From Microbacteriaceae bacterium UBA1487 (lineage in GTDB: Bacteria; Actinomycetota; Actinomycetes; Actinomycetales; Microbacteriaceae): a stretch of DNA of 64,000 bases. The stretch lies in NCBI GenBank assembly GCA_002325245.1, contig DCRR01000022.1:26278-90277 (forward strand), given 5' to 3'. The notes under the pieces are model-generated. The model had not been told where the DNA came from. It worked only from the letters and a program-made list of their open reading frames with translations, and did not search any database. Positions within the stretch are counted from its first letter, which is position 1, and every line of letters begins with the position of its first letter. Below, in pieces: positions 1 through 15,027 of the stretch. Made by a program: the position numbers and the translations under genes.

Positions 1-452
1 GTGGAGCGCTGCGTCCAGGCGATGCGGTGACGAGTGTCGAACCGGCGCGAGCACTGCGCGCACGAGGTCACGCGCTTCGGCCTCCGGTAGCGGTAGTGCT
101 GGTGCCCGGCCGGGCAGACGCCGACCCACGGGGCGAGCTCGGTGGCGACCGGACCGTGATGCACGCGTCCGCCGACGTAGCCGAGGTCGGCCGCGATCGC
201 CTTCCACTCGGGGCCATGCCCGGCCGCGGGGCCCGCGAGGGCGTGCGCGACCTCGTGCAGCAGCGTCTGATGCACCTCGTCGTCGTCGGAGCGCTCGGCG
301 ATGAGCCGCGACACCGTGATCCGGTGCTTGGTGTAGTCGCACGCGCCGGCGCGCGTTCGCGCGTGATCGAAGGCGAACGTCCAGACGGCGGGGTCCAGGT
401 GCAATCGGATGAGGGCCTCGGCCCAGGTCCGGACGCGGTCGAGCTCCGCCAC
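1..452 (-). CDS. SprT-like zinc metallopeptidase (3' end cut off by the window)
   Basis: Partial protein, about 150 residues visible, running off the left edge. It has the metalloprotease motif HEVAH (residues 66-70) followed by a candidate third ligand in GHGPEW (H79), and near the cut end a zinc-ribbon pattern (C-P-A-G-H, then CAQC). This order (SprT domain, then zinc ribbon) is that of SprT/Spartan-like proteins, which are intracellular; the bacterial members have no settled function. GTG was chosen as start because a GGGAGGG Shine-Dalgarno lies just upstream and it follows the stop of the upstream gene by 2 nt, so it is probably co-transcribed with the sugar dehydrogenase. Confidence 0.8.
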   Translation of the reverse strand, partial: MAELDRVRTWAEALIRLHLDPAVWTFAFDHARTRAGACDYTKHRITVSRLIAERSDDDEVHQTLLHEVAHALAGPAAGHGPEWKAIAADLGYVGGRVHHGPVATELAPWVGVCPAGHQHYRYRRPKRVTSCAQCSRRFDTRHRIAWTQRS

Positions 453-454
453 CC

Positions 455-1627
455 TCAGCCCTCCCCGAGCGGACGCAGGTCCGCCTCCATGAGACGATCG
501 TCGCCCGCGCGGGGGCTCCCTCGCCCGTCGGTGTTGTTCGTCAGAATCCACAGCGTGCCGTCCGGTCCCGGCGCGACGTCTCGCACGCGGCCCAACTCGC
601 CGACGAAGTACGCCGCGATCTCGACCGTCGCGCCCTCGGGTCCGGGCGTGACGCCCCAGACCCGCTCGCCGCGCAGTGCCGCGAGGAACAGGGTGCCGCC
701 GATGTAGGTCAGGCCGCTCGGGCTCGCCTCCGAGGTGGACCACTGCGCGACCGGGTCGACGAATCCCGCCCGCCCGCTCGCGCCCTCCACGATCGGCCAG
801 CCGTAGTTGGCGCCGGGCGTGATGAGGTTCAGCTCGTCCCAGGTGTTCTGGCCGAACTCGGCTGCCCAGAGTCGCCCGTCGGCGTCCCAGGCGATGCCCT
901 GCGGATTCCGGTGCCCGAGGGAGTAGACGACAGAACCGGGGAACGGGTTGTCGGCGGGCGCCGCGCCCTCGGCTGTCATCCGCAGGATCTTGCCCGCGAG
1001 GCTCGCCGGATCCTGGGCGGCGTCGCGGTCTCCCGCATCGCCCGCGGTCGCGTAGAGCATGCCGTCGGGTCCGATGTCGATGCGGCCCCCGTTGTGGTTG
1101 CCGGCCTTCGGGATCCCGGTGAACACCGGCTCCGGTTCGCCCAGCCGCAGGCCTTCGCCGCTGCCGGTCACCCGCAGGCGCACGATGCGGTTGTCGTTCG
1201 CCGCCGTCAGGTACGCGTACAGCCAGCGCTCGTCCGCAGTCTCGAGCGGGACGAGCCCGAGAAGTCCGCCCTCGCCCGCCGGTGCCGCGGCAGCGATCGT
1301 CGCCAGCGTCGTGGTGGCGCCGGAGTCCTCGAGCCGCACGATTCGGGCGGAGTCGCGTTCGCTGAGCACGACGGTGCCGTCGTCGAACCGCGCGATCGAC
1401 CACGGGGCGGCGAGGCCCGTCACGAGTTCGCGCACCTCTCCGGTCGGCTCGACGCCCGAGGCAGCGGCCGGGCTCGGGTCGCTCGCGTCGCTCGCGTCGC
1501 TCGGGGTGCTCGGCGCGGTCGTCGGGGTCGAGGGGGCGTCGGCGACGCACCCGCTGAGCGCGACGGCCAGTGCGAGCGCGCTCACGCGGCCCGCCGTGCG
1601 GCCCGCCGTCGTCGACGCTCGAAGCAT
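455..1627 (-). CDS. PQQ-dependent sugar dehydrogenase family lipoprotein
   Basis: 390 residues. The N-terminus is a lipoprotein signal: a hydrophobic stretch ending in the lipobox LSGC (residues 24-27), so the mature protein should be anchored outside the membrane by Cys27. A Ser/Thr/Pro/Asp-rich linker follows (about 30-58). The rest is a six-bladed propeller of the glucose/sorbosone dehydrogenase type, with APWSIARFDDG near the start and HNGGRIDIGPDGMLYATAGD in the middle. The family oxidises aldoses with PQQ, but substrate and cofactor use cannot be read from sequence. A TAGCCT element 6 nt before the ATG suggests a leaderless transcript. Confidence 0.88.
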   Translation of the reverse strand: MLRASTTAGRTAGRVSALALAVALSGCVADAPSTPTTAPSTPSDASDASDPSPAAASGVEPTGEVRELVTGLAAPWSIARFDDGTVVLSERDSARIVRLEDSGATTTLATIAAAAPAGEGGLLGLVPLETADERWLYAYLTAANDNRIVRLRVTGSGEGLRLGEPEPVFTGIPKAGNHNGGRIDIGPDGMLYATAGDAGDRDAAQDPASLAGKILRMTAEGAAPADNPFPGSVVYSLGHRNPQGIAWDADGRLWAAEFGQNTWDELNLITPGANYGWPIVEGASGRAGFVDPVAQWSTSEASPSGLTYIGGTLFLAALRGERVWGVTPGPEGATVEIAAYFVGELGRVRDVAPGPDGTLWILTNNTDGRGSPRAGDDRLMEADLRPLGEG

Positions 1628-1633
1628 GCTCTG

Positions 1634-1639
1634 AGGCTA
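1634..1639 (-). promoter_or_regulatory. -10 element of a leaderless promoter for the sugar dehydrogenase
   Basis: TAGCCT on the minus strand, 6 nt before the ATG, with no purine-rich ribosome site between. No good -35 is visible. The same arrangement recurs at seven other genes here. Inference from pattern only. Confidence 0.5.
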
Positions 1640-1652
1640 CGCCGGGTCCCCG

Positions 1653-2507
1653 TCACGCGCCGCCGCGCTGTTCGAAGACGCTCTTATTGGGGGTGGGGGA
1701 GGGAATGGCGGTCTGGTCGGTGACGATCGCGGCGCCGGCGATCCAGTCGCGAAGTGCCCGGCCGTGCACGAGCGCCGCCGGATGCGGTCCGCCCGCCAGC
1801 AGTCGCGGCATCCAGTCGAGCGGGAGCTCGCCCTTCGACGCCACCAGGACGAAGTTGCCGAAGCGGCGTCCGCGCAGCACGGCCGATTCGGCGAGCACAG
1901 CGACGTCCGAGTACGCCACCCCGAGGGTCGCCGCCTGGCCTCGCGCGAAGGCGCCGCCGGCGCCGTCCGCCGCATTCACGAGCAGCACGCCGTCGGGGGA
2001 GAGCAGCGCGGCGCACTCGGTGTAGAACTCAAGGCTCGTGACGTGCGCCGGAATGCGCGCCCCGCCGAAGACGTCCACGACGAGCAGGTCGACGGAGCCG
2101 CGCAGTCCCGCCGGGAGCTTGCGGAGCACCTCCCGCGCGTCGCCGTAGCGCATCCGGATCGAGGCGCCGCGAGGGAAAGGCAGCGCCTCGCGCACCAGTT
2201 CGATGAGGTCGGGCTCGAGCTCGACCACCTGCTGCCGCGACCCCGGCCGGGTGGCCTCGATGTAGCGCGGCAGAGTCAGCGCCCCCGCGCCGAGATGCAC
2301 GGCGGTGAGCGGTCCCGCCGGAAGCTGGTCGATCACGTGGCCCATGCGGCGCACGTACTCATAGAAGAGGTGCGTCGGATCGCCCAGATCGACGTGCGAC
2401 TGCGGCGTTCCGTCGACCACGAGCTCGAACGAGCCGGGCACGTGGCGGTCGGCGCGAACCTCCGCGTGAAGGCCGCTTCGCAAGGAGCGAGAGGACTCGG
2501 AATCCAC
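1653..2507 (-). CDS. spermidine-synthase-like (SpeE-fold) protein
   Basis: 284 residues from GTG. It has a Rossmann methyltransferase-like fold of the polyamine synthase family: LTAVHLGAGALTLPRY (motif I region), VVELEPDLIELVREALPFP (acidic residue after the second strand), then RYGDAREVL and LLVVDVFGG. Short cytoplasmic homologues like this are common in actinobacteria, and their real substrate is uncertain. The frame stays open to a TTG at 2555, but that TTG lies inside the -35 region of a consensus-like promoter, so the GTG at 2507 is preferred. It is divergent from rpoB. Confidence 0.75.
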   Translation of the reverse strand: MDSESSRSLRSGLHAEVRADRHVPGSFELVVDGTPQSHVDLGDPTHLFYEYVRRMGHVIDQLPAGPLTAVHLGAGALTLPRYIEATRPGSRQQVVELEPDLIELVREALPFPRGASIRMRYGDAREVLRKLPAGLRGSVDLLVVDVFGGARIPAHVTSLEFYTECAALLSPDGVLLVNAADGAGGAFARGQAATLGVAYSDVAVLAESAVLRGRRFGNFVLVASKGELPLDWMPRLLAGGPHPAALVHGRALRDWIAGAAIVTDQTAIPSPTPNKSVFEQRGGA

Positions 2508-2531
2508 CGTTTCTGACTGCCTTTCCCCGCG

Positions 2532-2560
2532 CTTATAGACCCATTCACAGGTCAAGTCAA
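2532..2560 (-). promoter_or_regulatory. sigma-70-type promoter of the spermidine-synthase-like gene
   Basis: Minus strand: TTGACT (2560-2555), 17-nt spacer, TATAAG (2537-2532). This is the best match to the vegetative consensus in the window. Transcription would start near 2525, about 18 nt before the GTG at 2507. Confidence 0.7.
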
Positions 2561-2763
2561 GGAACTACTGGACATGCCGCGGAGTTGGGACATATAGTTG
2601 ACCTTTGCGCTCCCACACTCTCACGCCGTCATATTGCGGTCGGCTGGCGCGCCCGGAGAGAGACCCCGAGTATAGCGGCGGGGTTATTGATTCATGGGCA
2701 TGGGGCGTTCTCTCCACTACCGACACAGAATGAGACTCTTTCGTCTCACGGAGGTTGTTTTCC
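2561..2763 (+). promoter_or_regulatory. rpoB upstream region with a hairpin abutting the Shine-Dalgarno
   Basis: No convincing promoter pair is visible. A TATAGC at 2671-2676 could be a -10 without a good -35, and TTGACC at 2598 has no partner at 16-18 nt. A small hairpin (TGAGAC, 6-nt loop, GTCTCA; 2731-2748) ends next to the CGGAGG ribosome site (2749-2754). That placement could affect rpoB translation, but this is inference. Confidence 0.4.
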
Positions 2764-6258
<3,495 letters not shown>

Positions 6259-6307
6259 TCCGGGCCCGTACACAGGTTTATAGAGAACTAGCGAGAGAGA
6301 CACACAC

Positions 6308-10180
<3,873 letters not shown>

Positions 10181-10190
10181 GTCTCGTTCG

Positions 10191-11231
10191 TCAGTCGAGA
10201 TCGACGGCCCCGCTCGCACTTCGGTGCGGCGGGGTCGTCGTCGTTTCAAGGTCGTCGAGGGTCAGGGTGAGACGGCGCGGGGTCGCGCTGTCGACGAGCA
10301 CCGTGGCGAGGGCGGCGCCCGACTCGGGAGGCAGACGGACCACGACGCGGCCGGCATCGGCGGCGTCGAGTTCGGCTGCGATCCGCGCGCGGAGGGCGTC
10401 TGCGGCGGCTCGGGGCAGCTCGGTGGCGCGGTCGTCCAGCATGACCACCTCGACGCCGCGCCGGCGGGCGCTGCGGGCGGCCGAGCTCACGGGCTCCCCC
10501 GCGAGGGTTCGCGCGCGGAGCCCGTCGCGCAGCTCGGCTTCGGCGAGTGCCGCCTCGGCGCGAACCTCGTCGGTGAGCTCGCGCTCGGCCGCAATGGCGC
10601 GCAGCGACGGCGCCGCGATGCCGTAGGCCCAGCGCACGCGGGCCCGCCGCTCATGCTCGGCGGCGTTGGCGGCGGCGGCGGCCGCGGCGAGCCGGCTGTT
10701 CGAGGCCGCGAGCGCATCGAGCTCGTCGCGCACCCGACCGACGGCGACGATGAAGATCGTGCCGATGACGAGAATGGCGACTTGGCGCAGCATGATCCCG
10801 GCGATCATCGGCGCGCCGAAGTGCGAGAGAGCTCCCCAGGCCAGCGCGGCGAGCAGCATTCCGAGCATGCCGAGCCAGGCCGCGCCGAGGCGGCCGCGCA
10901 GCGCGAGCGCCAGCAGCAGGAACGCGGAGGCGCCGAGGTGCCACATCGAGTGCCCGGCGCGGATGATCGGCCAGGACACGAGCAGCACGAGCAGGGTCGG
11001 CGTGGCCGCCGCGATGACAGTGTGTCGCATCGGCAGCACCACGCCACGGGCCGAGGTGGTCGAAAGCAGGACGCCCGTGAACAGGCCGACGCCGACGAGG
11101 GCCGGGGCCGGGTTCTCGGTGGAGGGCAGGGAGGTGAGGGCGAGCACCGCCGTCACGACGACCACGATGAGGCTCACCGCCCGTGTCGGCCCGCGCGGCA
11201 GGTCGAGGACGCGGAGCGGGAGCAGGTTCAC
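10191..11231 (-). CDS. six-TM membrane protein, third gene of a two-component operon; possible degenerate kinase
   Basis: 346 residues. Six hydrophobic segments fill roughly residues 18-170. They are followed by a charged Ala-rich helix (SRLAAAAAAANAAEHERRARVRW) and a soluble domain of about 150 residues with no recognisable N-box, G1 or G2 ATP-binding motif. Its layout mimics the sensor kinase encoded just upstream, so it may be a pseudokinase partner or ligand-sensing subunit. The start is GTG 11231, whose GTGA overlaps the stop of the kinase gene; an earlier GTG at 11246 is possible. Its last codons lie inside the rpoC terminator. Function unknown. Confidence 0.75.
   Translation of the reverse strand: MNLLPLRVLDLPRGPTRAVSLIVVVVTAVLALTSLPSTENPAPALVGVGLFTGVLLSTTSARGVVLPMRHTVIAAATPTLLVLLVSWPIIRAGHSMWHLGASAFLLLALALRGRLGAAWLGMLGMLLAALAWGALSHFGAPMIAGIMLRQVAILVIGTIFIVAVGRVRDELDALAASNSRLAAAAAAANAAEHERRARVRWAYGIAAPSLRAIAAERELTDEVRAEAALAEAELRDGLRARTLAGEPVSSAARSARRRGVEVVMLDDRATELPRAAADALRARIAAELDAADAGRVVVRLPPESGAALATVLVDSATPRRLTLTLDDLETTTTPPHRSASGAVDLD
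10204..10238 (+). terminator. rpoC terminator hairpin (bidirectional)
   Basis: A hairpin with a C(TTCG)G tetraloop, a 5-bp upper stem, one bulged T and a 10-pair lower stem including one G-T wobble, starting 24 nt after the rpoC stop. A short T-rich stretch (CGTCGTCGTTTC) follows. It lies within the last codons of the convergent gene at 10191-11231. Confidence 0.65.
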
Positions 11232-12388
11232 GAAGTCACCGTCCACTCGAGCTCGACCTGGGTGCCGTGTCCCGGGGCCGATCGAACGCGGGCCGCGGCG
11301 CCCGGAAGCGACTCGAGGCGCCCCACGATGCTCGCGCGCACGCCGAGTCGTTCGGCGGGGACCAGCTCGGGATCGAACCCGGCCCCGTCGTCAGCGATCC
11401 TCACGATGAGGCGGTCGTCATGGAGGCTCACGTGCGCTCGCGGGAGCTTGTGGCCGAGGCGAGCGTGCCGGAGTGAGTTGCGTGCCGCCTCCGCCGCGGC
11501 GTCGGCCAGCGCATCGGCGACGGCGGGCGGCACGCCGGGGAGCTCGGCGGGGAACAGCAGCGGGATGCGCGGCGACACCCGATCGAGCCGCGCGCGCAGC
11601 GCCTGACGCAGATCGACGAGGGTGCCCTCTGCCGCGTCCGACTCGCGAACGCCGGTCGCCAGCGCGGCGACCGCACTGCTCGCCTGGTCGCGCAGTGCCT
11701 GCGTGCTGCGAACACCGGCGCGCGAGCCGAGCATCAGGACCGCGAGGACGGTGTCGTGGAGGACCGCATCGATGCGTCGACGCTCCCGCGCCCGGGCGTG
11801 CGCCGCCGCGACGACCGCGGCATGTCGGCTGACCGCGCGGCTCTCCTCGTCCACCAGGCGCGCTCGGTCGACGGTGAACTGCGCCAGTGCGATGAACACG
11901 GCGCAGAACATGAACGAATACAGCCCGTCCTGGAGACCCGGGACGAGCCCGCTCATGTCCGGGCCGCGCGCCCGCGACGCGATGACGATGACGGCGACGA
12001 TTGCGTTGTAGGTCCAGGCGAGGCTGCGGGGCGCCGCCAGCGCGACCGCCGAGGTGGCGGCGGCCGTGTTGTTGAGCACCCACTCGGTCTCGGCCAGCGG
12101 CAGCGGCGACACGATGAACAAGGAGCTGAACGCCGCGGTCAGATATCCGACGCCGGCGACCCCCAGCAGGATGCGCGCGGCGGTGAGCGAGGCGATGGGC
12201 ATCGCGAGCGCGGTGAGCACCGGCAGGGCGAAGACCGAGAGCACCGCCGCCACCGTCCACCAGGCGGGGGCGAAATCCTGCTGCACCTCAATCGACGGGA
12301 ACGAGAGCAGAGCGAACAGCGCCGCGCCGATCGCCACCACGACCGCCATGCTGCGGATGAGTCGCAGCTCGGCGCTCCCCGATGTCAC
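11228..12388 (-). CDS. sensor histidine kinase, NarL/DesK class
   Basis: 386 residues. Five or six membrane segments lie in the first ~175 residues. A dimerisation helix follows with the phosphoacceptor context RRRIDAVLHDTVLAVLML, then a HATPase_c domain with N-box EAARNSLRHA, G1 DDGAGFDP and G2 GHGTQVELEW. No extracellular sensor domain is visible, so the signal is probably sensed in or near the membrane. It starts at GTG 12388, overlapping the response regulator stop by 4 nt. The cognate regulator is the upstream neighbour. Confidence 0.9.
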   Translation of the reverse strand: MTSGSAELRLIRSMAVVVAIGAALFALLSFPSIEVQQDFAPAWWTVAAVLSVFALPVLTALAMPIASLTAARILLGVAGVGYLTAAFSSLFIVSPLPLAETEWVLNNTAAATSAVALAAPRSLAWTYNAIVAVIVIASRARGPDMSGLVPGLQDGLYSFMFCAVFIALAQFTVDRARLVDEESRAVSRHAAVVAAAHARARERRRIDAVLHDTVLAVLMLGSRAGVRSTQALRDQASSAVAALATGVRESDAAEGTLVDLRQALRARLDRVSPRIPLLFPAELPGVPPAVADALADAAAEAARNSLRHARLGHKLPRAHVSLHDDRLIVRIADDGAGFDPELVPAERLGVRASIVGRLESLPGAAARVRSAPGHGTQVELEWTVTS

Positions 12389-13047
12389 TCGCGCCTCGAA
12401 CCCGGTCCTGCGACGTAGCCGTCCTCCACCGCGCGCTTGTACAGGTCGACCCGGGAGACGGCGGGGCGGCCCACGGCGGCGTACTTCATCCGGATCCGGC
12501 GGACGTACTCCGCGACGGTCTTCTCGGAGAGTCCGGCCGCGTGCGCGACGCTGACCGACTTCTCGCCGGAGGCGTAGAGGGCGAGGACCTCGCGTTCCTT
12601 GGGGCTCAGCCGTGCGTCGCCGAGGCGGGGATCAGCGTCGATCGCGGCGGCCCATTCGATGGTGGCGACGGCATCGCCGCTCGCGGCGGCGCGGAGTGCG
12701 GCGATGAGCACGTCGGAGGTGTCGGTCTTGCGCACGATGCCGAGCGCCCCGGCGGCGGCCGCGTCCCGCACGCCGTTGGCGTCCTCGGCGCCCGTGAAGC
12801 ACAGCGCCGCCAGTCCCGCCGCCTGCAGCCGATGCAGGTTGCCCGCCACCCCGGAACCGTCAGCCAGACGGATGTCGAGCACGACGAGGTCGATGTCGGC
12901 GGCGGCGTCGAGCACCGGGCCGATTGTCGCGGCGGAGACGACGAGGCGGAACTCGGGATGATCGTCGAGAATCGCGGCCAGGCCTCGGCGCATCGCTTCG
13001 TGGTCATCCACGTGCGCCAGACGCACACGGCTGAGGCGGGCGTTCAT
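12385..13047 (-). CDS. response regulator, LuxR/NarL family
   Basis: 220 residues. The receiver domain has the acidic pair D14 D15, phosphoacceptor D58 (LVVLDIRLADGSG), a Thr in CFTGAE and a conserved Lys in IVRKTD. The C-terminal LuxR-type helix-turn-helix is LSPKEREVLALYASGEK followed by SEKTVAEYVRRIRMKY. First gene of a three-gene operon with the kinase and the membrane protein. A GAGGGAGAGACGAGG ribosome site precedes the ATG. Targets unknown. Confidence 0.92.
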   Translation of the reverse strand: MNARLSRVRLAHVDDHEAMRRGLAAILDDHPEFRLVVSAATIGPVLDAAADIDLVVLDIRLADGSGVAGNLHRLQAAGLAALCFTGAEDANGVRDAAAAGALGIVRKTDTSDVLIAALRAAASGDAVATIEWAAAIDADPRLGDARLSPKEREVLALYASGEKSVSVAHAAGLSEKTVAEYVRRIRMKYAAVGRPAVSRVDLYKRAVEDGYVAGPGSRRE

Positions 13048-13261
13048 CCTCGTCTCTCCCTCTGATGTGCCGTGCTGGTGGCGCTCGCGGTGGGGTCGAG
13101 CCTACTCGTGTTGACGTTCCCTCGTCCTCCTCTGAGGGGACACCGCGCACCTCTTGTACCCCAAATGGGTGTCAGGAAAGCGACGACTGGGGCGAACGGT
13201 CTGTGTCGCCCACACTGTTTATCACGTACCTGGAGTAATTCACCTGCGCATGGGAGCAGAA

Positions 13262-13612
13262 ATGATCGCGCACCGCCTCTTGATCTCGACGATCGCTGAC
13301 GAGTGGAGCGAGAGTGCCGGAGGCACGTTCGATGCCGCCGAGGGCGGGGTCATGTGCGGCGGATGCGCCAGCTCCGATCTCGTCTCCGAGCTCAGCGCAG
13401 CGGTGTGGCCGCATGCCGCGCTGCACCGGCTGGTGACGCCCATCGAAGAGGTTCTGAACTCCGCCGTCGAGACGTACATCGCCACGGCGCCGGACCGCGA
13501 GTCGTCACTGCACCTCGTCGACATCTATCGCGACGAACTCCGCTCCACCGCCCGCATGGTCGTCGACCGGGCGCTGCTGCGAGGAAACTTTCTCGGCGCC
13601 GTCCCGGTCTGA
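13262..13612 (+). CDS. hypothetical protein with a CxxC motif
   Basis: 116 residues from the ATG at 13262 (GGGAGC ribosome site 6-7 nt upstream; an in-frame ATG at 13250 is also possible). Third codon positions are strongly GC-biased like the neighbours, supporting real coding. A CGGC motif lies near residue 31-34, followed by a helical region. No membrane segment and no family I recognise. Divergent from the response regulator, which might hint at regulation by it, but that is only position. Confidence 0.55.
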   Translation: MIAHRLLISTIADEWSESAGGTFDAAEGGVMCGGCASSDLVSELSAAVWPHAALHRLVTPIEEVLNSAVETYIATAPDRESSLHLVDIYRDELRSTARMVVDRALLRGNFLGAVPV

Positions 13613-13689
13613 GCCGCGCGGAGGAAACCCGCCCGTCGCGCCTGGGGGTCCACTTGCTAGAGTTGCCCCGAGACGTGAAGGAGACCTCC

Positions 13690-14511
13690 ATGGCTGACGA
13701 CTCCGAAGGACAGAAGCGATCCACGCCGAACACGGCGGACGGCGCCGAGAAAACCATGTCCGACACCGCTGATCTCGATCGCGACGCTCTCGTCGTCGAC
13801 GACGAGGTCGTCGCGGCCGACGCCGAGGTGATCCCCGAGAGCGCCGCCGACGCGGACGTCGTGGTCGCGACCGAGCAGGTCACGACCGAGCAGACCACGC
13901 TCGAGGAGCCCGCGGCGGCCGACGCCCCCGCTCGCGTCGTCTTCGTCGAGACGCCCGCACCGCCCCGCAACCGCGGCAACCGCGTGGCGGGGGCCGCCCT
14001 CGCGCTTCTCGGGGCCGTGGTGTTCGCGCTCGTCTATGCACTGGCCGTGTTCGTGCTCATCTTCGCCACCGAGCCTTCCGAGTTCGTCGCCGCGACCTTC
14101 TCGGCCTTTCTGAGCGGTGCGGCACTCTGGATTCCGGTCCTCTTCTTCGCGCTCAGCTTCCTCCTGGCCGTTCTCATGCTGAATCGCGCCGGCTGGTGGG
14201 TGCACATCGTGGTGAGCCTTGTCGTCGGCGCGGCCACCTACTTCGGCTCGATCGGCCTGCTGCTGCTGGTCGACAACGTCGTGCTGATGTCCCCGAGCGA
14301 GGCGAGCGCCGCCTTCGTGGCGCTCGCGCTGGATCCGCGCGTCATCATCGCGGCCCTCGCGGCGCGGGAGGTCTCGATCTGGATCGGTCTCGCGGTCGCC
14401 GCACGCGGTCGTCGTGTGAAGGCGCGCAACCTGGAGCGCCGCACGGCGTTCGAGCGTGAACTCGCCGAGAAGAAGGCGGAGCGTGAGCGGGCCGCGGCCG
14501 GCTCGTCCTGA
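13690..14511 (+). CDS. membrane protein with long acidic N-terminal tail
   Basis: 273 residues. Residues 1-95 are disordered, rich in Asp, Glu, Ala, Val and Thr. About four membrane helices follow (around 100-120, 135-160, 165-190 and 205-235), then a Lys/Arg/Glu helix at the C-terminus. The ATG at 13690 is chosen because GAAGGAGA precedes it; the frame is open further upstream but without a start context. No enzymatic motif is seen. The next gene overlaps its 3' end by 29 nt, so the two are probably translated together. Confidence 0.75.
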   Translation: MADDSEGQKRSTPNTADGAEKTMSDTADLDRDALVVDDEVVAADAEVIPESAADADVVVATEQVTTEQTTLEEPAAADAPARVVFVETPAPPRNRGNRVAGAALALLGAVVFALVYALAVFVLIFATEPSEFVAATFSAFLSGAALWIPVLFFALSFLLAVLMLNRAGWWVHIVVSLVVGAATYFGSIGLLLLVDNVVLMSPSEASAAFVALALDPRVIIAALAAREVSIWIGLAVAARGRRVKARNLERRTAFERELAEKKAERERAAAGSS

Positions 14512-14896
14512 GTTCTTCCTGGCGCTCCTGACGACCGCCCTCTGGGCAGCGAGCGCGTTCGCCGCGATCGGGATGCTCGCCTGGGTGCTCGACCGCGAGC
14601 CAGTCGCGCGGCCGGTGGGCCCGGCCTACGCCTTTCTCGCGCTGCTGGTCGCGGGCGTGTTCCTGTGGCTGCTGACGGGGTTCGCAGTGCAGGCGGAGCA
14701 CCCGTGGGTCGCGATGCTCGCGGCCGCCGCCGGCGTGTATCTGGCGATCGTGCTCACCGCCTTCGTCGTCGACTTCGGGCTCCTCGTCGAGCAGGCGACG
14801 AGCGTCTTCGTGATCACGGCCGCGTCCCTTGCCGCGTCGACGACCGCGTTGGCGTGGTGGCTCGCCACGGTGCGGCCCCCCCGGACGCGGGACTAG
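14483..14896 (+). CDS. small four-TM membrane protein
   Basis: 137 residues with about four hydrophobic helices and almost no loops: FFLALLTTALWAASAFAAIG, then FLALLVAGVFLWLLTGFAV, a third and a fourth. The start is a GTG inside the end of the previous gene, with an AAGGCGGA-like ribosome site; an upstream GTG at 14456 is an alternative. No function is recognisable. Its pairing with the preceding membrane protein suggests a two-component membrane assembly. Confidence 0.65.
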   Translation: MSGPRPARPEFFLALLTTALWAASAFAAIGMLAWVLDREPVARPVGPAYAFLALLVAGVFLWLLTGFAVQAEHPWVAMLAAAAGVYLAIVLTAFVVDFGLLVEQATSVFVITAASLAASTTALAWWLATVRPPRTRD

Positions 14897-14927
14897 TCGA
14901 CGCGCATCGGGCAGGGATAGCCTGACG

Positions 14928-14933
14928 ACCACA
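14928..14933 (+). promoter_or_regulatory. candidate -10 element for the type IV pilus operon
   Basis: TAGCCT in the 131-nt gap before pilB. No strong -35 is visible 17 nt upstream (CATCGG). Transcription would start near 14940, giving a leader of about 88 nt with AGGGGGTGAC before the pilB ATG. Confidence 0.4.
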
Positions 14934-15027
14934 GAGGGACGAGCCCGGGTTTCCCCGGCGCCGGATCCGCTCTGGCACTGGCCGATTCGGGGGGAACGGT
15001 CGGAGCAGTGAGCCCGTAGGGGGTGAC

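Noticed and set aside
13048..13261. Divergent promoter between the response regulator and the small CxxC protein
   Set aside because: A TTGACG at 13111 has no -10 at a proper distance; I could not support a call.
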